A stretch of 64,000 bases of DNA from a virus: the IMG/VR virus record IMGVR_UViG_3300035698_018317, positions 124,001 to 188,000 of that record; one strand, 5' to 3'. This document shows, piece after piece, positions 38,814-47,829 of this stretch. The notes below the pieces were generated by a model. The model saw nothing but the letters and a program-made list of their open reading frames with translations. It searched no databases and was not told the DNA's origin. Position 1 is the stretch's first letter; every line of letters begins with the position of its first letter. Both the position numbers and the translations under genes were made by a program.

Positions 38814-41462
38814 TTAGCCGCATTTACTCCACCCACATGAGCAGCCTATGCAACCTTCATTTCTCATTAAATCATTTCCGCCACATTCTGGGCATTTTCC
38901 ATTTACTTTTGTACCATTCTTGATATACTTCTTCAAAGCACGAGATATCGCCTTTGAAAGACAGCATAAATCACCTTCTGATTTTTCCAACTGTTCTACA
39001 ACATAGAGGATGTCTGCTCCATGACGAAGGGATGTAGAGATAAGACGGGTAAAGATGTCTTCTTCTGGCGTTGCATCTTTTGTCACATCATCAATTGTGA
39101 AACCATCTTCTTCAAATCGTAATGAATAAACACCGCTTTTTGTTTTTGTAATAGTTCCAACTACGTTTTTCTTGGGGACAAAACCGTTTTCCATTACAAA
39201 TATTTCATATGGGTCTCCACCCAACAGCCCAACCATAACCAGATAATCAAAAGTTCTTACTTTATCCAACTTCTTAGTTACTTTGATATGGTGAATATCA
39301 CACTGAAGTACATTAGGTCTTATCGGTGCTTTCGTTTTAGAAATTTGCCCTATATCAGCGGCATGAGGGCTAATTCCAAAATATTGCTCAAGCTCCCCAT
39401 GCTCCTTCTTGGTAAAGTTTTGGTCATGAATATTCAAACCTTCCGATATCAACTTGGTTGCAAGAGATTTAAAAGGAACATAAGAAATAATTCCATACAT
39501 CTTCTTGTCAGGGAAGGCAGCTATACTTTTAACTTCTTTTTTATGTGCAGCGAGAATAAAATTATAAATATCACGCCACTTAGCACTTTCTGGGAGCATG
39601 TATGTAACAGAGATAGAAGAGTCTATATGTTTCATTACTTGCTCCATCAAGTCTAATTTATCCATTGGTTTTACAACAGTAGAGCGATGGAACTTGATTC
39701 CTAATTTTTTCAAATTATTATCTATGAATTCAGCTACAGGCTTCCCATGTTTACCGTCCCATGTGTCCTTAATAGTATCGCTTGCGATGGGGATTTCTAA
39801 ACCATGTTCTTTAAAGGCTTGTCTAACAACAGCAGGCACACAGAAATAGTATTCATAATGACCAGCAATACGTGTTCTCTTCCAGAAATAAATACCAAAA
39901 GCAGGTTCAATTCCATAAGACAAAACTAAATCTCTAAACATAAGAGATAATGTACCTGTTGGTGCAATGCTGGAACAATTGCAATTTCGCATGGTTTTGA
40001 AATCCAAACCAAGCTTCATCATTCTTTTTACAAATGGTGAAGCTTCAAATTTTTCTTTCTTGAACAAACCGAAGCTTCCTTTTTCCTTGCCTAATTCTAT
40101 TGAATACTTATAAAGATGATAATTATATCTCTTTGTGAATTCTGCAATGGCTTTATTACCTTCAGGTGTACCGTATTCAAGACCTTGTTTGAATAACCAT
40201 CCTGCGATGTTGGTATATCCAGCCCCAATACGTCTCAATTTTTCTATAGCCATTTTCTGGAATGGGGTAGCATAAGTTCCAATACGGGCTTCCATGGTGT
40301 TTACGTTATCAAGGAACCTCACTAGGGATTCGCCTACCTTTTGAAGTTGTGCCTCGTATTCTTCTGGAATAACAGAAAACGTTCCTACATTAGCTGATGA
40401 TAGAACACAAAGTGCATCTCTAGAAAGATATTGCTCTGAGCAAGCATTTGTAGAAATTATCCTGCTGTCGTATTCGTCCTTGGGGTCATAAACATAATCT
40501 GAATTAGAATATTTTCTAGCAATGTCTATATTTTGTATCCCCGGTTCGGCGAATTTAGACATATTTTTCGCTATAAGCTCAAGAAGTTGTCTAGCTTTAA
40601 CTGTCTTGATAATTTTTTCTTCTTTTCGATTTTTCCTAGCAAGATAGTAGTGCTTTTTCTTTTTCTCATCATATAAAGAATCTTTGTCCGTACTATGGAC
40701 ATCTAAGAAAACTTTTTGTCCCTTTCTAATTTCTGGGATGGTAAAGGTGAGATTCCAATCTTTGTCCTTTTCTACCGCCTTATAAAATGCTTCTGTACAA
40801 TGAACAGATATATTAGCATTTTGCATATGCGTAGTGTCTTCCTTCATCTTGATGAATTCTTCAACATCAGGATGGTCGCAAGAAAGAGAGAAAAGCATAG
40901 CAGGCACACGACCGAATTGACCAACATAATAACCAATTGAATCTATAAATTTCATCCAATGAGTAGCACCAGAAGATGTGCTTGCGGAATTTTTCACAGA
41001 TGTCCCTACAGGGCGTAGTCGAGAAAAATCAACACCTATTCCTTGACGGAATGCGGCGGCTTTAGCAACTGTATAAGCTGTATTTTTGATAATGCTTTCT
41101 AAATTGTCCCATTCTTCATCATCTCTACCGTTTCCTAAAGAGATAGTGGTGCAATTACATAAAGAAACATTTTTACCTGATGCTGCACCTTGCATAATAC
41201 TTCCTGCTGGGTGCCACCAATCTTTGTAAATTTCATCAAACCATCGCTTAGACCAATATTTTTTAAGTGCTGCTGTTTCTTCAGCAGAGGCAACAAAATC
41301 ACATACTCTTTTTATTGCTTGGACATAAGTTTCGCCTTCAAATAGAATGTATTTTTTATTAAACGCATCTATGGCGAATTGGTTACTTTTGAAATATTCG
41401 TCGGTGGTTTGGTCTTTGACAGACTCATAAGTTATAACGGTATCAACGCTCTTTTCCATCAT
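38814..41462 (-). CDS. nrdJ: Adenosylcobalamin-dependent (class II) ribonucleotide reductase
   Basis: An 882-residue protein. SLCNCTT near residue 103, NACSEQYLSRDALCVLSS near 345 and SIAPTGTLSLMF near 507 are the active-site loop Cys, the Cys/Glu pair and the phosphate-binding loop of RNRs. The C-terminus CPECGG...GCSCGWSKCG is the zinc-binding Cys-rich end of NrdJ-type enzymes. No NrdB, NrdD or NrdG gene is nearby, which supports the class II call. It makes deoxynucleotides and depends on cobalamin from the host or medium. T4 itself uses class I and III enzymes. Confidence 0.9.
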   Translation of the reverse strand: MMEKSVDTVITYESVKDQTTDEYFKSNQFAIDAFNKKYILFEGETYVQAIKRVCDFVASAEETAALKKYWSKRWFDEIYKDWWHPAGSIMQGAASGKNVSLCNCTTISLGNGRDDEEWDNLESIIKNTAYTVAKAAAFRQGIGVDFSRLRPVGTSVKNSASTSSGATHWMKFIDSIGYYVGQFGRVPAMLFSLSCDHPDVEEFIKMKEDTTHMQNANISVHCTEAFYKAVEKDKDWNLTFTIPEIRKGQKVFLDVHSTDKDSLYDEKKKKHYYLARKNRKEEKIIKTVKARQLLELIAKNMSKFAEPGIQNIDIARKYSNSDYVYDPKDEYDSRIISTNACSEQYLSRDALCVLSSANVGTFSVIPEEYEAQLQKVGESLVRFLDNVNTMEARIGTYATPFQKMAIEKLRRIGAGYTNIAGWLFKQGLEYGTPEGNKAIAEFTKRYNYHLYKYSIELGKEKGSFGLFKKEKFEASPFVKRMMKLGLDFKTMRNCNCSSIAPTGTLSLMFRDLVLSYGIEPAFGIYFWKRTRIAGHYEYYFCVPAVVRQAFKEHGLEIPIASDTIKDTWDGKHGKPVAEFIDNNLKKLGIKFHRSTVVKPMDKLDLMEQVMKHIDSSISVTYMLPESAKWRDIYNFILAAHKKEVKSIAAFPDKKMYGIISYVPFKSLATKLISEGLNIHDQNFTKKEHGELEQYFGISPHAADIGQISKTKAPIRPNVLQCDIHHIKVTKKLDKVRTFDYLVMVGLLGGDPYEIFVMENGFVPKKNVVGTITKTKSGVYSLRFEEDGFTIDDVTKDATPEEDIFTRLISTSLRHGADILYVVEQLEKSEGDLCCLSKAISRALKKYIKNGTKVNGKCPECGGNDLMRNEGCIGCSCGWSKCG

Positions 41463-41570
41463 TGTGTTTTCTTTCTTTTCTACGCTCAGGTCTTGAACTA
41501 CTTTTCAAATCAAATTATCTAACAATATTATTCCTAAAAATAATATCTAATTTAATATTAAGTTTGTTCA

Positions 41571-43559
41571 TCAAACTAAAGTTGTAAATTCGTTTTTTCT
41601 TTCCAAGTTAATAGAATCACAATCGCCTAACGCCTCTAATAAATCACGGTCATGTGTAGTCACAAACACCTTTTTGTTCTTCGATAACTGCATAATCATG
41701 TTGTATACGTTCTCTACACCTAGTGGGTCTATGTTCGTTGTAACTTCATCTAAAAACAAAATAGATGAAGCTGCTCCAGAATCTATTGTCATTATGTGAG
41801 CAAATGCTTGAGACACAGCAAGGTTAAGTCGCCTTCGTTCGCCACCTGATAAATTATGGTAAACAAATGATTCGCTTTTACTCGGAACTCTGCTAATTAT
41901 CTCATTAAATTCATTATCAAATTCTAATTTGATTTTTCCATCAATAAGGAATTGAAGCCAATAAGTAATACGAGAATTTAATGCTGGAATTATTCCATCA
42001 ATAATAAATTTTCTTATTCCGTTATCTCCGAAAGCATTGACCCAAAAATTATAATAAGGCAAGTCTTGTTCGGTTTTTTCTAGTTCAGTTTTCTTATCTT
42101 TACATTCATTTTCCTTGTCCTCTTTTTCTTTAATAGATAATAATTTTATCTCTTTGTAAGGAGAAAGTCCATCAATTTCTTTTTTCTTTACTATTGCTTG
42201 TTTCTTAAGGCTTTCAATGTCGTTATTAAGAATCTTATCGTCTGCATCTGCATCTGGTTTATTAACTTTAGACAAACGAGACATGTTAAAAGTGATACTG
42301 GTAATTATCTTAGAGTTATTTAAAGATTTCTTTGAGGCTAATTCAACAGCCTCATTTAATTTTTTTGTTTTTAAATTTATTGTTTCTAGAAGGGCTGATT
42401 TTTCTTTGGCAATTAATTTTTGAGCTTCTAGTTTTTCTTTCTCTTTGTCAATGATTTTTTCAGATTCTATTGTGAGATGTTCATAATTTTCTTTTTTAAC
42501 AATTCCAAGACACGTTGGGCATTTCTTACCTTTTTTATTTTCATAATCAGATATGGTCTTCTCATTTTTTCTAATTGTAGATGAGAAATCTGCCATGTTA
42601 GATTGTGCCTTATTTAAAGCAGAATCCAATTCATATTTCTTGGCAAGCTCTTCATCTAATTGCCCTTGAACCGTTTCTTTTATCTTGTTTATTTGCTCAA
42701 TCTCAGATTGACGCAGAGACATCTTTTCTTCTAATTCTTTCAACTCTTCTTGTGCTTCGTTGTACTTAATAAGAGCAGCCCCAGAATTACTATTTCTGAG
42801 AGATATAGTTTTAGTTTTAATAAGATTGATTAATTCAGCAAGTTCTTCTTCTTTATTGTTTTTCCATTCTTCTTCTTGTTGTTTTATTTTCTCAATACGA
42901 GTTTCGCATGAATTTAATTGGGAAAGAAAACTGGAATATTGTTCAGAAATTAGTTTTATTTTTTCTTTGTATTTGCTCTTTATTTTCTTGGCTTTATCTG
43001 AATACTCCCGATAAGAACCTAAAGATAACAAGTTATCAATAATTTGTCTTTTCGTTGGGGTATCGCTCTCTAGGAAACACCCACTGTTGTTATCCCTGAA
43101 TATAACAGTATTTACAAACGTTTCATACGAGAGGCCGATAATGTCTTGAATCGCTTTCTGGGTATCGGTCATGCTCCCACGAGTCTTTTCATTATTTTCA
43201 TCCCATATATGGTCTTTACTTTCCCACAACTTAAGCTTGTTGGGCTTTCTACTTCGAACTATTCGATAGTTATCCCATATAATTTCTACTTCTAAATCCT
43301 TACATATTGTAAGATTTATTATCTTATCATTTGTAAGTTTTTTAATAGTTTTTCCATACAAAGCATAAACAAGTATTTCAGGTATGCTTGACTTTCCAAC
43401 TCCATTTGAAGATGCGTGTCCTTCATCATCTAAAATATCTTTATTCTTACCACGAACAAGAATTATATTCCCGTATGATTTTAAATCAATTTCGATTCCC
43501 TCTGGGCCGAAACATAAGAAATTCTTTGCCCGAATATATTGAAAGTCTAAATTCTTCAT
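41571..43559 (-). CDS. Recombination nuclease ATPase subunit, gp46/SbcC-like
   Basis: A 662-residue SMC-like protein. Walker A is NGVGKSSIPE near residue 52, preceded by an insert. A long coiled coil carries the zinc hook CPTC near residue 345. LSGGERRRLNLAVSQA is the ABC signature and SSILFLDEVTTNIDPLG is Walker B, with a final switch His (TTHDRD). It pairs with the gp47-like nuclease at 43962 to process DNA ends for recombination-dependent replication. A MazG-like gene lies between the two. Confidence 0.92.
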   Translation of the reverse strand: MKNLDFQYIRAKNFLCFGPEGIEIDLKSYGNIILVRGKNKDILDDEGHASSNGVGKSSIPEILVYALYGKTIKKLTNDKIINLTICKDLEVEIIWDNYRIVRSRKPNKLKLWESKDHIWDENNEKTRGSMTDTQKAIQDIIGLSYETFVNTVIFRDNNSGCFLESDTPTKRQIIDNLLSLGSYREYSDKAKKIKSKYKEKIKLISEQYSSFLSQLNSCETRIEKIKQQEEEWKNNKEEELAELINLIKTKTISLRNSNSGAALIKYNEAQEELKELEEKMSLRQSEIEQINKIKETVQGQLDEELAKKYELDSALNKAQSNMADFSSTIRKNEKTISDYENKKGKKCPTCLGIVKKENYEHLTIESEKIIDKEKEKLEAQKLIAKEKSALLETINLKTKKLNEAVELASKKSLNNSKIITSITFNMSRLSKVNKPDADADDKILNNDIESLKKQAIVKKKEIDGLSPYKEIKLLSIKEKEDKENECKDKKTELEKTEQDLPYYNFWVNAFGDNGIRKFIIDGIIPALNSRITYWLQFLIDGKIKLEFDNEFNEIISRVPSKSESFVYHNLSGGERRRLNLAVSQAFAHIMTIDSGAASSILFLDEVTTNIDPLGVENVYNMIMQLSKNKKVFVTTHDRDLLEALGDCDSINLERKNEFTTLV

Positions 43560-43972
43560 TAAAAAGCCTTATCGTGTTTATAGGGTCTGGTTTTATTGTA
43601 ATTATGTTTGGCTAATATCGCCTCTGGAAGATTTAATTTCTTTTGAATTGAAAAATCCATAATTCGAATAACAGCATCAGCTAGTTCTGCTTCTAAGTTG
43701 GTAAATTCTGGAATCTTATCATCTGGGGGATTGCCATGTCTTATGGCCTCTAATGCTTCGCTTAATTCTGAATGCATAAGAGCTATTTTTGTCCCGTCAT
43801 CTGGGTCATCTTCCCAAAATCCATGGTCTATTGCGGTTTCATTAGTCAACTTGGCAACGTGGGAAAAACCCTGCATGAAGAATTGCAGTTGGCTTTTTTC
43901 CCGAATATCTGCGAGTTTCATTTCATCTTCAGGAGTATTGTGATGACCACAGCTACATTTTTTATTTTTCAT
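43559..43972 (-). CDS. MazG-like nucleotide pyrophosphohydrolase
   Basis: A 137-residue protein. HSELSEALEAIRHG and LEAELADAVIRIMDFS carry the ExxE and ExxD motifs of the all-alpha NTP pyrophosphatase fold, and KHNYNKTRPYKH closes the domain. The N-terminus has CSCGHH, a possible metal site. ATG 43972 is chosen because GAGGATAAAA precedes it. Phage MazG proteins hydrolyse nucleotides or (p)ppGpp-like compounds. It overlaps gp47 by 11 nt and gp46 by one base. Confidence 0.85.
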   Translation of the reverse strand: MKNKKCSCGHHNTPEDEMKLADIREKSQLQFFMQGFSHVAKLTNETAIDHGFWEDDPDDGTKIALMHSELSEALEAIRHGNPPDDKIPEFTNLEAELADAVIRIMDFSIQKKLNLPEAILAKHNYNKTRPYKHDKAF

Positions 43973-45032
43973 TTTTATCCTCGCATATATTATGCCCAAT
44001 TTTTAACAATTTTTCTTTATCGAGGCCATCAAGAGAGTCTGCCTCGTTTTTAACTTCGATATATTTTTCTAACATTTCTGATTCTTTGTAGAGAATAGCT
44101 TTAGCATTTATTACGAGGTCTTCTTCCTCTTCTTTGTCGGCTTGTTTAAACTCTAAAGTCCCTACACTATTTTTATTTAATATTTCACTTCTCAATTCAA
44201 CGATATCAGAAGATGTTAAATCATCCATAATGACTTGAACAAAATTGCCATTTAAATCATATTTGTCTATGTCTTTCTGAGGAATGATAAAGTGTTGGGG
44301 GCTAAAATCGTTTCTTACGTATTCTCTTTCTTGTGTTTCCAAGTCATATACAAGTAGCTCTTTATGAGTAAAAGCTTCTCCAAAACTTAACTGAAGTGGG
44401 GAGCCAATATATTCAATATTTGGCTTGATAGTTTGTTTGGCATGATAATGACCAAGAAATACTTGGTCCCAATTTTTGAATATATCCGGGGTCATTTTGT
44501 CCATGTATCCATCATGTTCGACAGAAACATTAGAATGAACGCCAGCCCTAACATTAAGTAATGCTCCATCTATAGCACAATGGCCACATAATATCTTATG
44601 TTTAGAGTCATTTTTAATTTCAGTGATATCTTCACCGGGATTAGATGTATAGGGAAGGAAGCTAATTGGATATTCACCTACTTGTAAGGTACAGGGACGG
44701 TTTATAACGACCGCATTAGGAAGGCTTTTAAGGGGATAGACACTACTCACATCCCATTTATTTAAATGCCATATATCATGATTGCCCAATAAAAAATAGA
44801 CATGCACAGACCCATCCATATATTTTTCAAATATTTCGAAAGACTTTTGATAGGTGTATACGTCTATTTTTTGTTTTTCGTGAAATAAATCACCAAGAAG
44901 CAAAATGTGTTTAATTTTCTTTTCTTTTGCTGTTTCAAATATCCAAGTAAGTGCATCTAAACAATTTTGAAGACGACTATAACTCTTTTTGTGTGGATAT
45001 AGATGTAAGTCAGCAGATAACAATACTTTCAT
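43962..45032 (-). CDS. Recombination nuclease subunit, gp47/SbcD-like
   Basis: A 356-residue Mre11-type metallophosphoesterase with SADLHL (6-11), LLGDLFHEK, LLGNHDIWH, GHCAIDG and LGHYHAKQ, the full set of metal-binding motifs. The C-terminal 120 residues form the cap and the gp46-contact helices. GAGG lies 6 nt before the ATG within a possible RNA hairpin. It forms the end-resection complex with gp46. Confidence 0.92.
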   Translation of the reverse strand: MKVLLSADLHLYPHKKSYSRLQNCLDALTWIFETAKEKKIKHILLLGDLFHEKQKIDVYTYQKSFEIFEKYMDGSVHVYFLLGNHDIWHLNKWDVSSVYPLKSLPNAVVINRPCTLQVGEYPISFLPYTSNPGEDITEIKNDSKHKILCGHCAIDGALLNVRAGVHSNVSVEHDGYMDKMTPDIFKNWDQVFLGHYHAKQTIKPNIEYIGSPLQLSFGEAFTHKELLVYDLETQEREYVRNDFSPQHFIIPQKDIDKYDLNGNFVQVIMDDLTSSDIVELRSEILNKNSVGTLEFKQADKEEEEDLVINAKAILYKESEMLEKYIEVKNEADSLDGLDKEKLLKIGHNICEDKNEK

Positions 45033-45038
45033 AACAAC

Positions 45039-45065
45039 CTCTATTGAGCGGATAACTCAATAGAG
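45039..45065 (-). promoter_or_regulatory. Hairpin overlapping the gp47 ribosome site
   Basis: A perfect 10-bp inverted repeat (CTCTATTGAG / CTCAATAGAG, 7-nt loop) directly upstream of gp47. The AGAG of the Shine-Dalgarno sequence lies in the 3' arm. No T-run follows, so it is not a typical terminator. Translational control is possible. Confidence 0.5.
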
Positions 45066-45073
45066 CCATCCGA

Positions 45074-45538
45074 CTACATCATTGGTGGGGGAGGGGCCGC
45101 AGCGGGGGGCATTCCCGGCTGTTGAGGCGGCTGTTGTTGTGGTTGAATTGGTGGTGGAGGTTGTTGTGGTTGTGGGGGTTGTTGTTGCTGTTGCATAGAA
45201 TCTACCATATTTGGGTCGGCTTCGCCAGCTTTTTCTTCTGGATTTACAGGTTTCCCTGAAAGTATTTTTTCTATTACTTCCCAAACGTTAGTAGCTTTGA
45301 ATTCTGCGGCTGGTTCTGGTTGTCCCGGTTGTGGTTGACCACCCATCGGGTCCATGCCGCCCATTGGAGGAGCACCGCCACCCATCGGGGGAGCACCACC
45401 ACCCATTGGAGGAGCACCACCCATTGGAGGGGCACCACCCATTGGGTCCATTCCACCGCCGCCCATTGGAGGAGCACCGCCGCCCATTGGAGGAGCTTGC
45501 GGGTCTTGTTCTATGATAAAATCTTCGAAAGTTTTCAT
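45074..45538 (-). CDS. Tagged protein with APPMGG repeats and Pro/Gln tail
   Basis: A 154-residue protein starting MKTFEDFIIEQDPQ, the closest match in the window to the T4 tag MKTYQEFIAE. Residues 16-67 are repeats of GGAPPMGG and MDPMGG. A short helical domain (EFKATNVWEVIEKILSGK) follows, then a tail of Pro, Gln, Ala and Met. It is expressed from a TATATATA box 4 nt before the ATG. It is likely disordered except for the helix, and a packaged head protein is inferred. Confidence 0.75.
   Translation of the reverse strand: MKTFEDFIIEQDPQAPPMGGGAPPMGGGGMDPMGGAPPMGGAPPMGGGAPPMGGGAPPMGGMDPMGGQPQPGQPEPAAEFKATNVWEVIEKILSGKPVNPEEKAGEADPNMVDSMQQQQQPPQPQQPPPPIQPQQQPPQQPGMPPAAAPPPPMM
45340..45500 (-). 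repeat. Tandem repeats encoding GGAPPMGG
   Basis: About nine imperfect copies of a short GC-rich unit, much richer in G+C than its surroundings. Long open frames on the opposite strand here are by-products of this composition. Confidence 0.8.
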
Positions 45539-45542
45539 TACA

Positions 45543-45552
45543 ATATATATAG
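45543..45552 (-). promoter_or_regulatory. Late-promoter-like box CTATATATAT
   Basis: Ends 4 nt before the ATG at 45538 on the minus strand. Confidence 0.5.
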
Positions 45553-45608
45553 TGATTCTAGTTCACAAAGAAAAACAAGTTTTTTCTTGTTTTTTCATTA
45601 AAAATATT

Positions 45609-45617
45609 CTATATTAC
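45609..45617 (+). promoter_or_regulatory. Late-promoter-like box CTATATTAC
   Basis: Ends 5 nt before the GTG at 45623, the start of the vWA operon. No ribosome site between. Confidence 0.5.
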
Positions 45618-45622
45618 TTACA

Positions 45623-46612
45623 GTGGTAGATACGCTACCGAAGATTGCAGCAAAAGGCTGCGTAGAAGAAGGAAAACAAAATATGTACGAAGAAAAAATT
45701 GCTAGTGCTATTGCGCTCATAGCGGAACACAACGAAGCCATTGGAAAAGATGACGATGGCAATCCAAATCCGGGGTATATAGACCCCACAGATTTCACAA
45801 CATGCTTAAAGGCATCAGGTGGAACTTCCGAAGAAAGACTTAAAGGGTTCTCTTATGAGGATATTTTAACCTGTCTTCCAAAAGTCAAAACACCATCTGG
45901 TATAGAGGCATTTCCTCGTGTTGTGGCTAAAGAAATTGCAAAAATATTTCGAGGTGGCGAAAAAGTTGAAAATCGTCCTATTAGTCGCAGAAGAACAGAA
46001 CGTATGACTTTAAGGGAATTAGTCGAGAGTTTCGACCCAGAAGAACACACATCTGCAATTGCCAAAAGACTTTATGAAATTTCCAACGGGCAAGCTTTTA
46101 TTGTATTTGAAAATGGTCGTGTTGTAGATGTAGACACCACCATGAAGCTACTGTTGGAAATTAAACAAGGTCATAAAGGAAGGGCAAACATAAAGGTAAA
46201 TGACAAAATAAAAAGAGTCCATAAAATAGGACAATTACCTGATAATTATGCTGTTGAAAACCCATTATACCCACGCCGTCCATTGCGACCCGACGGAACT
46301 TGTGACCAAACAGGACGCTCATGGGAAGGAGTTACTTTAGAAATAATGCAACTTGTTAGACTTGCAATAACAACAGGAGAATTAAAAGTAAACTTAGAAA
46401 TGGCCCATAATACATTGGATATGGCTATGGGTGAAGGTGCCGAAGAAAAGCTTAGAGATAGATATAGAGATGCTTCTGTTCTGTTCGATGAAAAACCAGA
46501 TGATAGACCTAAATTGAAAATTTCATTAAACGGAAACTCTAAAGGAAATCCTTTAAAAGAAGGTCGCCCCGTAAGATGGAAAAAAGAAGGCAATGCGTAT
46601 CGTTCACTATAA
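45623..46612 (+). CDS. Unknown protein paired with a vWA protein
   Basis: A 329-residue protein with a GTG start directly behind a late-type box. The N-terminal part (AKGCVEEGKQNMYEEKIASA) and FTTCLKASGGTSEERLKGF suggest a helical domain. The central part is basic and the C-terminus ends RPVRWKKEGNAYRSL. No family recognised. It is followed after 18 nt by a von Willebrand A protein; the pair probably works together. Confidence 0.65.
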   Translation: MVDTLPKIAAKGCVEEGKQNMYEEKIASAIALIAEHNEAIGKDDDGNPNPGYIDPTDFTTCLKASGGTSEERLKGFSYEDILTCLPKVKTPSGIEAFPRVVAKEIAKIFRGGEKVENRPISRRRTERMTLRELVESFDPEEHTSAIAKRLYEISNGQAFIVFENGRVVDVDTTMKLLLEIKQGHKGRANIKVNDKIKRVHKIGQLPDNYAVENPLYPRRPLRPDGTCDQTGRSWEGVTLEIMQLVRLAITTGELKVNLEMAHNTLDMAMGEGAEEKLRDRYRDASVLFDEKPDDRPKLKISLNGNSKGNPLKEGRPVRWKKEGNAYRSL

Positions 46613-46630
46613 AACAATAAAGGATAAAAA

Positions 46631-47425
46631 ATGTCAAAAGAAAAAAAGAAATTATATGTAGCAATTGTGTTGGATAAGTCTGGTTCTATGTGGAAAACAA
46701 GAGAAGCTGCCATTATAGGATACAATGAACAAGTTCAACAGTTAAAAATAAATGAAGATGATTTAGAAACAGAAGTTTGTTTGGTAACGTTTAATGGACA
46801 AGTTTTTGAACATCTATGGTGCGTCCCTACTGATGACTTGACAGAAATAGGTGATGATGATTATAAACCATTGGGTGCCACGGCTCTGCGAGATGCCATG
46901 GGATATACAATCAAAAAACTCATGGACACTACAGACTACGAAGATGAAAATAATGCCTATCTCGTTATTGCCATTTCCGATGGTGATACCATGAGTGATA
47001 AACATTACAGTGTTGGTGCTTTAAAAGAATTAATCGAAGGCTGTCAAGCAACGAAACAATGGACGTTCACCCACATGGGATGTAATGAGAATTATCTGAA
47101 AGAAATGGCAAAAGAAACCGGAATTCCAGTGGCTAATTATGCTGCATGGGATAATACATCTCTTGATTCTACGAGGGGTGGAATGAAGAGAGCGACCGCA
47201 AGAACACAACTATATCGTAAAAGCATCGCTGGAGGGCAATGTTGTTCATCAAACTTTATGTCAGATGTGGACAACCAAGTTGCTGATTTCACGAAAGTAG
47301 ATGATATAGATTTAATCGCAAAGAATGTTGATGTTGCATCAATCCCAAAACCCTCAACGACAACTAAAGCTAGAACAGTTTTCTGCGAAGCTAAAGCTGT
47401 TGAGTGGCCCCAAGAAGATAATTAA
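46631..47425 (+). CDS. von Willebrand factor A-domain protein
   Basis: A 264-residue protein. VAIVLDKSGSMWKTRE gives the D-x-S-x-S metal-binding MIDAS site, with the required Thr in LGATALRDAMG and the Asp in AISDGDTM, so all MIDAS residues are present. The C-terminal 90 residues are basic, then acidic, with a CC pair. vWA domains mediate metal-dependent protein contacts, so it is probably a partner-binding or virion component. AAAGGATAAAAA is the ribosome site. Confidence 0.85.
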   Translation: MSKEKKKLYVAIVLDKSGSMWKTREAAIIGYNEQVQQLKINEDDLETEVCLVTFNGQVFEHLWCVPTDDLTEIGDDDYKPLGATALRDAMGYTIKKLMDTTDYEDENNAYLVIAISDGDTMSDKHYSVGALKELIEGCQATKQWTFTHMGCNENYLKEMAKETGIPVANYAAWDNTSLDSTRGGMKRATARTQLYRKSIAGGQCCSSNFMSDVDNQVADFTKVDDIDLIAKNVDVASIPKPSTTTKARTVFCEAKAVEWPQEDN

Positions 47426-47441
47426 GATGTATAGATAAAGA

Positions 47442-47645
47442 GTGGGTTACAATAATTACAAACAGACTGACCGCAGTAAGTGCGAAGGTTGTATGGTTCC
47501 GTGGGAAACTTATACGGGATTTGGGATGTGCGGAAATAGAAATGGCCAATGCCCTTCGGGGCTAAGCTATCTATCGAAAGAAGATGAGGAATTGCGGCAA
47601 AAAGCCCTGTTTGAAAGTTACGCATATAAAAAAAATCCACTGTAA
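47442..47645 (+). CDS. Small Cys-rich protein
   Basis: A 67-residue protein with a GTG start: MGYNNYKQTDRSKCEGC, then GMCGNRNGQCPSGL. Four Cys (CxxC, C, C) could bind zinc or iron. The ribosome site is weak. Last gene before the tRNA operon promoter. Confidence 0.5.
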   Translation: MGYNNYKQTDRSKCEGCMVPWETYTGFGMCGNRNGQCPSGLSYLSKEDEELRQKALFESYAYKKNPL

Positions 47646-47658
47646 TCCGATTTTTATG

Positions 47659-47687
47659 TTTACAAACTAGAACGGATGCACTATTAT
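47659..47687 (+). promoter_or_regulatory. Sigma-70-type promoter of the tRNA operon
   Basis: TTTACA, 17-nt spacer, TATTAT. Transcription would start near 47694, about 17 nt before the leader peptide ATG. The element closely matches the promoters at 3130 and 10862. Confidence 0.7.
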
Positions 47688-47710
47688 ACGTTAGAAGTAG
47701 GAAAAGAAAC

Positions 47711-47797
47711 ATGAACACGAATACGTTTTATTTTAGTCTAAGCTTATTATCCTCATCGCTGCTCTTGAGCAACGATAAAGGAACTGCTGTGGACTAA
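47711..47797 (+). CDS. Candidate regulatory leader peptide of the tRNA operon
   Basis: A 28-residue frame with a good ribosome site (AGGAAAAG, 4 nt spacing). Residues 6-20 are FYFSLSLLSSSLLLS, that is only Phe, Tyr, Ser and Leu, exactly the amino acids of the tRNAs downstream. The Leu codons are CTA, TTA, TTA, CTG, CTC, TTG and the Ser codons AGT, AGC, TCC, TCA, TCG, AGC, so five of six codons of each are sampled. A hairpin covers the stop codon (CTA-A-GGT / ACCTAG, 47794-47813) and a terminator follows. This is the layout of an attenuation leader. A hydrophobic mini-protein is the alternative. Confidence 0.6.
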   Translation: MNTNTFYFSLSLLSSSLLLSNDKGTAVD

Positions 47798-47817
47798 GGT
47801 ACAAAACACCTAGAGAC

Positions 47818-47829
47818 GGGCAAAAGCCC
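47818..47829 (+). promoter_or_regulatory. Hairpin competing with the terminator
   Basis: GGGC-AAAA-GCCC. Its 3' arm is part of the 5' arm of the terminator at 47822, so the two cannot form together. With four pairs it is weak and may only be an intermediate. Confidence 0.35.

Noticed and set aside
45320-45629. Several plus-strand frames rich in His, Pro and Trp
   Set aside because: They arise from the GC-rich GGAPPMGG repeat on the minus strand and have no ribosome sites.
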